Of a stretch of DNA of 9,862 nucleotides, positions 5,125 to 9,862 are shown piece after piece; position 1 is the first letter of the stretch; each line of letters starts with the position of its first letter. Under the pieces are notes generated by a model. That model was not told where the DNA came from. It ran no database searches and saw only the letters and a list, made by a program, of their open reading frames with translations. The stretch spans positions 1 through 9,862 of the forward strand of contig CANONE010000074.1 of NCBI GenBank assembly GCA_947567585.1, written 5' to 3'. The DNA comes from an uncultured Clostridia bacterium. Its GTDB lineage: Bacteria; Bacillota; Clostridia; Oscillospirales; Acutalibacteraceae. The translations under genes and the position numbers were made by a program.

Positions 5125-8100
5125 ATGGAATTCAACACGTTTGAGTCTATTAAGATTGGGTTGGCTTCGCCTGACAAGATCCGGGAGTGGTCCCATGGAG
5201 AGGTGAAGAAGCCGGAGACTATCAACTACCGCACGCTAAAGCCGGAGCGGGACGGCCTGTTCTGCGAGCGCATTTTCGGGCCCACCAAGGACTGGGAGTG
5301 CCATTGCGGCAAGTACAGGCGCATCCGCTATAAAGGGAAGATCTGCGACCGCTGCGGCGTAGAGGTTACCCGCTCCAAGGTGCGCCGGGAGCGCATGGGA
5401 CATATCGAGCTGGCGGCGCCCGTATCCCATATCTGGTACTTTAAGGGCATTCCCAGCCGTATGGGGCTGATTCTGGACCTCTCCCCCCGGATTCTGGAAA
5501 AGGTGCTGTATTTTGCCCTTTACATTGTCACCGACCCAGGCGAGGTGCGGGAGCTCTCCAAAATGCAGACCCTTACGGAGAAGGAATACCGGGACCTAAA
5601 GGAAAAGTACGAGGACGAGTTTAAAGCCGAGATGGGCGCGGAAGCCATAAAGACGCTGCTCTCGGAGATCGACCCGGAGAAGCTTTCCAAAGAGCTTCAT
5701 GAAGAGCTGGAGGCGGCCAGCGGCCAAAAGCGGATGCGCATTCTCAAGCGCCTGGAGGTAGTAGAGTCCTTCCGCGTGTCCGGCAACCGGCCGGAATGGA
5801 TGGTGCTGGACGTGGTGCCGGTGATCCCGCCGGACATCCGCCCCATGGTCCAGCTGGACGGCGGGCGCTTTGCCACCAGCGACCTGAACGATCTATATAG
5901 AAGAGTGATCAACCGCAACAACCGCCTGAAGCGCCTTTTGGATCTGGGGGCCCCGGACATCATTGTGCGCAATGAAAAGCGGATGCTCCAGGAGGCTGTG
6001 GATGCCCTGATTGACAACGGACGCCGGGGCCGGCCCGTCACCGGACCCAACAACCGGCCGCTGAAGTCCCTCTCCGATATGCTCAAGGGCAAGCAGGGCC
6101 GTTTCCGCCAGAATCTTCTGGGCAAGCGCGTGGACTACTCCGGGCGTTCGGTTATCGTGGTGGGGCCCGAGCTGAAAATGTATCAGTGCGGCCTGCCTAA
6201 GGAAATGGCGCTGGAGCTCTTTAAGCCCTTTGTCATGAAGCGCCTGGTGGAGACCGGCGCGGTGGGAAATATCAAGGCCGCCAGGAAGTCGGTGGAGCGG
6301 GCCAAGTCCGAGGTATGGGACGCTTTGGAAGTGGTGATTAAAAACCACCCGGTGCTGCTGAACCGCGCGCCTACCCTGCACCGGCTGGGTATTCAGGCTT
6401 TCGAGCCTGTGCTGGTAGAAGGCCGGGCGCTGAAGCTCCACCCCCTGGTGTGTACCGCCTATAACGCCGACTTTGACGGCGACCAGATGGCCGTGCATGT
6501 GCCCCTTTCCGCCGAGGCCCAGGCGGAAGCCCGATTTTTGATGCTGGCGGCCAATAACCTATTGAAGCCTTCGGACGGCAGTCCGGTTACCGTGCCCACC
6601 CAGGACATGGTGCTGGGGTCTTATTACCTGACGCTGGATAAAGAGGGCGAGCCCGGCGAAGGAAAGGTTTTCCGGGACGTGGACGAGGCCATGATCGCCT
6701 ACGACGCCAAGGCCATCAGCCTGCACGCCAAGATCAAGGTCCGCCGGTCGGTGGAGTTTCAAGGGGAGACCATAACCGGGCTCATTGAAACCACCATGGG
6801 CCGTATGATCTTCAACCGCCCCATCCCCCAGGATTTAGGCTATGTGGACCGCTCTACTCCCGAGGAGGCCCTAAAGCTGGAAATCGACTTTTTGGTGGGG
6901 TCCAAGCAGCTTAAAAAGATCATTGACCGCTGCATTAAGGTCCACGGCACCGAGCGTTCCGCTGAAATGCTGGACGAGATCAAGGCCCAGGGCTATAAGT
7001 ATTCCACCATCAGCGGCATTACCGTGGCCGTGTGCGACGCCACCATTCCCGCCGACAAGCAGAAGCTGGTGGCCGCGGCCCAGAACGAAGTCAACGAGAT
7101 CGCGGGCGAATACAGCGAGGGCTATCTCTCCGAGCGGGAGCGGTACGAGGCTGTTATCAAGGTTTGGGATAAGTGTACAAGAGACGTGGCCGCCGCCCTG
7201 CAAAAGGGGCTGGACCGGTACAACCCCATTTTCATGATGGCCGACTCCGGCGCCCGAGGCAGTATCTCCAACCTGAACCAGCTGGCCGGGATGCGGGGAA
7301 ACATCTCCAACACCTCCGGCAAAACCATTGAGATTCCCATCCGCTCCAACTACCGGGAGGGGCTGAATGTATTGGAATACTTCATCTCCTCCCGAGGCGC
7401 CAGAAAGGGCACCACGGACACCGCCCTGCGTACCGCAGACTCGGGGTACCTCACCCGCCGTTTGGTGGACGTTTCTCAGGAAGTGGTGATCCGGGAAGAG
7501 GATTGCGGCACCCACGAGGGCATTGAGGTCTTCGAGATCCGTTCCGGCCCCGAGTCCATCGAGCCCTTAAAGGAACGGCTGGTGGGCCGGTACCTGACGG
7601 ACGACTATTGCGATGAAAACGGCGTGGTGCTGGTTTCCCGGGATAAGCTGATGACCGATGAGGACGCGGACCTGTTGATCAGCCGGGGGGTGGAGCGCAT
7701 TAAGATCCGCTCTGTTCTCAACTGCCGGGCCCGCACCGGGGTGTGCAAACGCTGCTACGGGGCTTCCATGGCTACCGGCAAGCCCGCCCAGGTAGGCGAG
7801 GCCGTGGGCATTATCGCGGCCCAGTCCATCGGCGAGCCAGGCACCCAGCTAACCATGCGTACCTTCCATACCGGCGGCGTGGCCAGCGCCGAGGACATCA
7901 CCCAGGGCCTTCCCCGCATTGACGAGCTTTTTGAGGGCCGCAAGCCCAAGCATGTGGCGATTATCAATGAAATTGACGGCCAGGTAAGCTTTGAGGAGAT
8001 CAAAAAGAACCGCCATGTGGTGGTTACCAACGAGGAGGACGGAGAGAGCCGGTCCTACCTGATTCCCTTTGGCTCCCGGGTAACGGTGCAGGAGGGCGAA

Positions 8101-8784
8101 TATATCAAGCGGGGCAAGCGGATTACCGAAGGCTCGGTCAGCCCCCACGACGTGCTGGCTATCAGCGGCACCCAGGAGGTGCAGAACTACCTGATTCAGG
8201 AAGTGCAGCGCACCTACCGGATGCAGGGCGTGGACATCAACGACAAGCATATTGAGATTATCGTCCGGCAGATGCTGCGGAAAGTCCGGGTGGACGACGC
8301 GGGGGACACCGGCCTGATGGTAGGGTCCATGGCCGACAAGAACGAAGTGCTGTTTGCCAACGAGGACATCCGCCGCCGGATTGCCCTGGGCGAGACCTCC
8401 CTGCGGGAAGCGGCTTATACCCCGGTGCTGCTGGGCATCACAAAAGCCTCCCTGGCCACGGACAGCTTCATGTCCGCCGCTTCCTTCCAGGAGACCACGC
8501 GAGTCCTTACCGACGCGGCCATCAAGGGCAAAGTGGACTCTCTTGTGGGGTTAAAGGAGAATGTAATCATTGGCAAACTGGTGCCTGCCGGCACAGGACT
8601 CAAGTGCTACGGCGAAGTAGATATCAAGTCCAGGGAGCCGGAGGAACCCCAGGAAGCGGCCTTCCTGGAGGACGCGCCAGGTGACCTGCCTCAGGAGACG
8701 CCCCCCGCGCTCCCGCTGCCCCAGCAGCCCGACCCCTACAGCGTAACCCTGGGCGAAGCCGCCCCGGAACCGGTAGTAGGCTGA
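5125..8784 (+). CDS. rpoC: DNA-directed RNA polymerase subunit beta'
   Basis: Beta' subunit of RNA polymerase, carrying the catalytic magnesium site and the clamp. It is 1219 aa from the ATG at 5125, preceded by AAAGGA (5108-5113), 11 nt upstream. In order: N-terminal zinc ribbon (Cys59, Cys61, Cys74, Cys77 in ECHCGK..ICDRCG); the switch-2 region GRFRQNLLGKRVDYSGRS (325-342); the absolutely conserved NADFDGDQ with Asp449, Asp451 and Asp453 holding Mg; the bridge helix region around 745-780 (GARKGTTDTALRTADSG); the second zinc site Cys794, Cys867, Cys874, Cys877; and the trigger loop with Met911, Arg912, His915. The trigger loop continues straight into AEDITQGLPRIDELFEGRKP, so the large SI3 insert of proteobacteria is absent, as expected in Bacillota. 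The last 50 or so residues form a proline-rich, acidic tail beyond the conserved core. It is presumably cotranscribed with rpoB through the attenuator-like spacer. Confidence 0.98.
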   Translation: MEFNTFESIKIGLASPDKIREWSHGEVKKPETINYRTLKPERDGLFCERIFGPTKDWECHCGKYRRIRYKGKICDRCGVEVTRSKVRRERMGHIELAAPVSHIWYFKGIPSRMGLILDLSPRILEKVLYFALYIVTDPGEVRELSKMQTLTEKEYRDLKEKYEDEFKAEMGAEAIKTLLSEIDPEKLSKELHEELEAASGQKRMRILKRLEVVESFRVSGNRPEWMVLDVVPVIPPDIRPMVQLDGGRFATSDLNDLYRRVINRNNRLKRLLDLGAPDIIVRNEKRMLQEAVDALIDNGRRGRPVTGPNNRPLKSLSDMLKGKQGRFRQNLLGKRVDYSGRSVIVVGPELKMYQCGLPKEMALELFKPFVMKRLVETGAVGNIKAARKSVERAKSEVWDALEVVIKNHPVLLNRAPTLHRLGIQAFEPVLVEGRALKLHPLVCTAYNADFDGDQMAVHVPLSAEAQAEARFLMLAANNLLKPSDGSPVTVPTQDMVLGSYYLTLDKEGEPGEGKVFRDVDEAMIAYDAKAISLHAKIKVRRSVEFQGETITGLIETTMGRMIFNRPIPQDLGYVDRSTPEEALKLEIDFLVGSKQLKKIIDRCIKVHGTERSAEMLDEIKAQGYKYSTISGITVAVCDATIPADKQKLVAAAQNEVNEIAGEYSEGYLSERERYEAVIKVWDKCTRDVAAALQKGLDRYNPIFMMADSGARGSISNLNQLAGMRGNISNTSGKTIEIPIRSNYREGLNVLEYFISSRGARKGTTDTALRTADSGYLTRRLVDVSQEVVIREEDCGTHEGIEVFEIRSGPESIEPLKERLVGRYLTDDYCDENGVVLVSRDKLMTDEDADLLISRGVERIKIRSVLNCRARTGVCKRCYGASMATGKPAQVGEAVGIIAAQSIGEPGTQLTMRTFHTGGVASAEDITQGLPRIDELFEGRKPKHVAIINEIDGQVSFEEIKKNRHVVVTNEEDGESRSYLIPFGSRVTVQEGEYIKRGKRITEGSVSPHDVLAISGTQEVQNYLIQEVQRTYRMQGVDINDKHIEIIVRQMLRKVRVDDAGDTGLMVGSMADKNEVLFANEDIRRRIALGETSLREAAYTPVLLGITKASLATDSFMSAASFQETTRVLTDAAIKGKVDSLVGLKENVIIGKLVPAGTGLKCYGEVDIKSREPEEPQEAAFLEDAPGDLPQETPPALPLPQQPDPYSVTLGEAAPEPVVG

Positions 8785-8923
8785 CCAGAGCGCCAAAACC
8801 GTGCTCCCGGCTCATAAAATTCAACAAAAAGCCCCTGTTCCGCCCAGAAACCAGCGGTGCTGGCCGGACAAATCCCCAGGAAAAGCTTCATCCACCGTTT
8901 TACAGAGCGATGGTTCCGGGTAC

Positions 8924-8929
8924 TTGACA
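8924..8929 (+). repeat. Orphan -35 box, part of a repeated CTTGACAGAG
   Basis: TTGACA here belongs to the 10-mer CTTGACAGAG (8923-8932), which recurs exactly at 9049-9058 as the -35 region of the rpsL promoter. No -10-like hexamer lies 16-19 nt downstream, where the sequence is GC-rich. It may be a decayed duplicate of the real promoter or chance. Confidence 0.3.
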
Positions 8930-8943
8930 GAGCCGGCGTGCGG

Positions 8944-8989
8944 GGCCCGGTCCCGCCAGCGTTGGCCGCGCCAAGCTGCCAACCGGGCC
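8944..8989 (+). repeat. Large stable hairpin between rpoC and rpsL
   Basis: GGCCCGGT (8944-8951) pairs with ACCGGGCC (8982-8989). After a small internal loop, CAGC (8957-8960) pairs with GCTG (8975-8978), and TTGGC (8962-8966) with GCCAA (8970-8974), leaving one bulged G (8961) and a CGC loop. That makes about 17 pairs in 46 nt. No T-tract follows on either strand, so it is not a standard intrinsic terminator. It lies 160 nt after the rpoC stop and 60 nt before the rpsL promoter. Protection of the rpoBC 3' end, RNase III-type processing, or pausing are possible roles. Confidence 0.6.
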
Positions 8990-9011
8990 GGCAGAGGAGG
9001 CATAGGGTTTG

Positions 9012-9020
9012 GGGCAAAGC
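9012..9020 (+). repeat. GGGCAAAGC word, copy 3
   Basis: Third exact copy of the nonamer, 30 nt before the -35 box of the rpsL promoter and preceded by AGGGTTTG. The other copies are in the rpoB-rpoC spacer. Function unknown. Confidence 0.4.
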
Positions 9021-9049
9021 TCCAGGGGCTTATATTCTTGAGAAAAAGC

Positions 9050-9079
9050 TTGACAGAGGGGCCGGTATAGTGCTATAAT
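9050..9079 (+). promoter_or_regulatory. Strong extended -10 promoter of rpsL
   Basis: TTGACA (9050-9055) and TATAAT (9074-9079) are both perfect consensus boxes, separated by 18 nt. TG at 9071-9072 makes an extended -10 element (TGCTATAAT). An AT-rich stretch at 9031-9047 upstream may act as an UP element. Transcription would begin near 9086. The strength fits a ribosomal protein operon and gives rpsL-rpsG transcription independent of rpoBC. Confidence 0.93.
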
Positions 9080-9088
9080 TCGTAAACG

Positions 9089-9160
9089 GGCCCAGATATG
9101 GGCCAAAATAGGCGAAAAGGCGGAGGCTCTGCCGTAAAAAGGGAGAGCCGAAGCCATCGC
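9089..9160 (+). promoter_or_regulatory. Structured 5' leader of rpsL (candidate r-protein leader RNA)
   Basis: Two hairpins fill the predicted leader. The first is GGCCCA (9089-9094) with TGGGCC (9099-9104) and a GATA loop. The second is longer: 9112-9115 pairs with 9157-9160, 9119-9121 with 9153-9155, and 9125-9130 with 9144-9149. The symmetric internal loop GGA (9122-9124) against GAA (9150-9152) can form three G-A pairs in a row, a motif common in protein-binding RNA. A T-rich run (9166-9176) and the Shine-Dalgarno follow. The layout suggests autoregulation or attenuation, but no known leader family is recognised. Confidence 0.45.
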
Positions 9161-9192
9161 ATAGATTTATTTTTTTACAAGGAGGTGCAGCT

Positions 9193-9615
9193 ATGCCAAC
9201 CTTTAACCAGCTGGTGAAAAACGGACGGTCCGACGTGATTAAGAAGTCCAAGTCCCCTGCCCTTTTGAAGGGGTGGAACTCCAAGAAGCGCGCGGCCATT
9301 GACCAGGACAGCCCCCAAAAGCGCGGGGTATGCACCAGCGTCTTCACCCGCACACCCAAAAAGCCCAACTCCGCACTGCGGAAGGTGGCCAGGGTCCGGC
9401 TTTCCAACGGGATTGAAGCCAACGCCTATATTCCCGGCGTGGGCCATAATCTCCAGGAGCACAGCGTGGTGATGATCCGTGGCGGCCGTGTGCGCGACCT
9501 GCCTGGCGTGCGGTATCACATTATCCGCGGCACTCTGGACACTCAGGGCGTTGCCAAGCGGATGCAGGCCCGCTCCAAGTACGGCGCTAAGCGGCCCAAG
9601 CCTGGAAAGAAGTAA
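9193..9615 (+). CDS. rpsL: 30S ribosomal protein S12
   Basis: Ribosomal protein S12, which sits at the decoding centre of the 30S subunit and controls translational accuracy. It is 140 aa, the Firmicutes length (B. subtilis 138, E. coli 124; the extra residues are N-terminal). The start is certain: AAGGAGGT (9179-9186) lies 7 nt before the ATG. TPKKPNSALRK (54-64) carries Lys56, equivalent to E. coli Lys43. GGRVRDLPGVRYH (97-109) has Arg101 where B. subtilis has Lys101 (E. coli and M. tuberculosis Lys88), a classic streptomycin resistance position. Asp102, the residue methylthiolated by RimO in bacteria that have the enzyme, is kept. The C-terminus is basic (SKYGAKRPKPGKK). Its own promoter is at 9050-9079, with rpsG downstream in the same operon. 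Confidence 0.98.
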   Translation: MPTFNQLVKNGRSDVIKKSKSPALLKGWNSKKRAAIDQDSPQKRGVCTSVFTRTPKKPNSALRKVARVRLSNGIEANAYIPGVGHNLQEHSVVMIRGGRVRDLPGVRYHIIRGTLDTQGVAKRMQARSKYGAKRPKPGKK

Positions 9616-9727
9616 TTGCAGTTTCTAAGCTATTGGCTTAATTTATATAGATTCCGAAAAAAGCTTATGGGAAGGGATTTTTGGGGAAGGCCGGAGATCG
9701 AGCCGGGGATCCTTGAGAATTTCCAGG

Positions 9728-9772
9728 AAAGCTTGGGGTCGATAAATTGCCTTTTAGCTGACCGGAAGCTTT
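9728..9772 (+). promoter_or_regulatory. Long hairpin in the rpsL-rpsG spacer
   Basis: AAAGCTT (9728-9734) pairs with AAGCTTT (9766-9772). After a symmetric GG/GG internal loop, GGTC (9737-9740) pairs with GACC (9760-9763), and further in TAAA (9743-9746) pairs with TTTA (9753-9756) around a 6-nt loop. That is 15 pairs over 45 nt, ending about 55 nt before the rpsG Shine-Dalgarno. In E. coli the rpsL-rpsG spacer is the binding site for S7, which represses its own operon; this hairpin could play a similar part, but there is no direct evidence. The rest of the 227-nt spacer holds only a weak 5-bp stem at 9626-9640. Confidence 0.45.
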
Positions 9773-9842
9773 GGGGGCGCAGTGTTTTTGTCCCGAAGTT
9801 TTTCGAGTACCGATGAATTCATTTTATGAAGGAGGGAAGATT

Positions 9843-9862
9843 ATGCCAAGAAGAGGCAATGT
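9843..9862 (+). CDS. rpsG: 30S ribosomal protein S7, 5' end only
   Basis: The first six codons (MPRRGN) and two further bases of rpsG, cut by the window edge. The sequence fits the start of Firmicutes S7, and the position after rpsL is the conserved str operon order. AAGGAGG (9829-9835) lies 7 nt before the ATG, a near-perfect Shine-Dalgarno. S7 nucleates assembly of the 30S head and represses the operon in E. coli. The call rests on the short N-terminus, the ribosome binding site and gene order. Confidence 0.85.

Noticed and set aside
6871..7515. 214-aa minus-strand frame inside rpoC
   Set aside because: A shadow of rpoC in GC-rich DNA, without own signals or recognisable domains.
9098..9217. 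39-codon frame in the rpsL leader overlapping the rpsL start
   Set aside because: No ribosome binding site, and the frame lies across the leader hairpins; more likely the result of RNA structure constraints.
9616..9816. 66-codon frame between rpsL and rpsG
   Set aside because: It begins with TTG right after the rpsL stop, has no convincing Shine-Dalgarno, no recognisable protein, and runs through the hairpin at 9728-9772.

Overview
The window is a slice of the core transcription/translation region of a Bacillota genome, most likely a high-GC Clostridia member of the Oscillospiraceae type. This rests on the Firmicutes-type S12 of 140 aa, a beta' trigger loop without the large proteobacterial insert, strong AAGGAGG ribosome binding sites, and GC-rich codon use beside AT-rich promoters. 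The genus cannot be settled from the sequence alone.

Layout, all on the + strand: (1) 142-705, a small Sec-exported protein of unknown function closed by a strong intrinsic terminator at 745-775. (2) 776-1080, a hairpin of unknown role, a near-consensus sigma-A promoter (TTGACA, 17 nt, TACAAT) and a leader of about 190 nt with a bulged hairpin. (3) rpoB, 1081-4809, the beta subunit of RNA polymerase, with a long acidic tail. (4) A 315-nt rpoB-rpoC spacer without a convincing gene but rich in hairpins, ending in an attenuator-like set of three mutually exclusive segments and a terminator-like hairpin just before rpoC. (5) rpoC, 5125-8784, the beta' subunit, with a proline-rich tail. (6) A 408-nt spacer holding a large stable hairpin, a strong extended -10 promoter and a structured leader. 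(7) rpsL, 9193-9615, ribosomal protein S12, with Arg at a position where Lys is usual and which is known for streptomycin resistance. (8) A 227-nt spacer with a long hairpin, then the first six codons of rpsG (S7) at the window edge.

The genes make the two large RNA polymerase subunits and the start of the str-type ribosomal operon (rpsL, rpsG; fusA and tuf would be expected next but lie outside). The coding content is ordinary. The unusual material is between the genes: every spacer after the first gene is long for this locus and carries inverted repeats, some in arrangements typical of attenuators or ribosomal-protein leader RNAs. The rpoB gene is not directly preceded by rplL here but has its own promoter behind a terminator. 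No mobile element, CRISPR array, tRNA or rRNA was seen. All RNA structures were found by eye and are candidates, not demonstrated elements.
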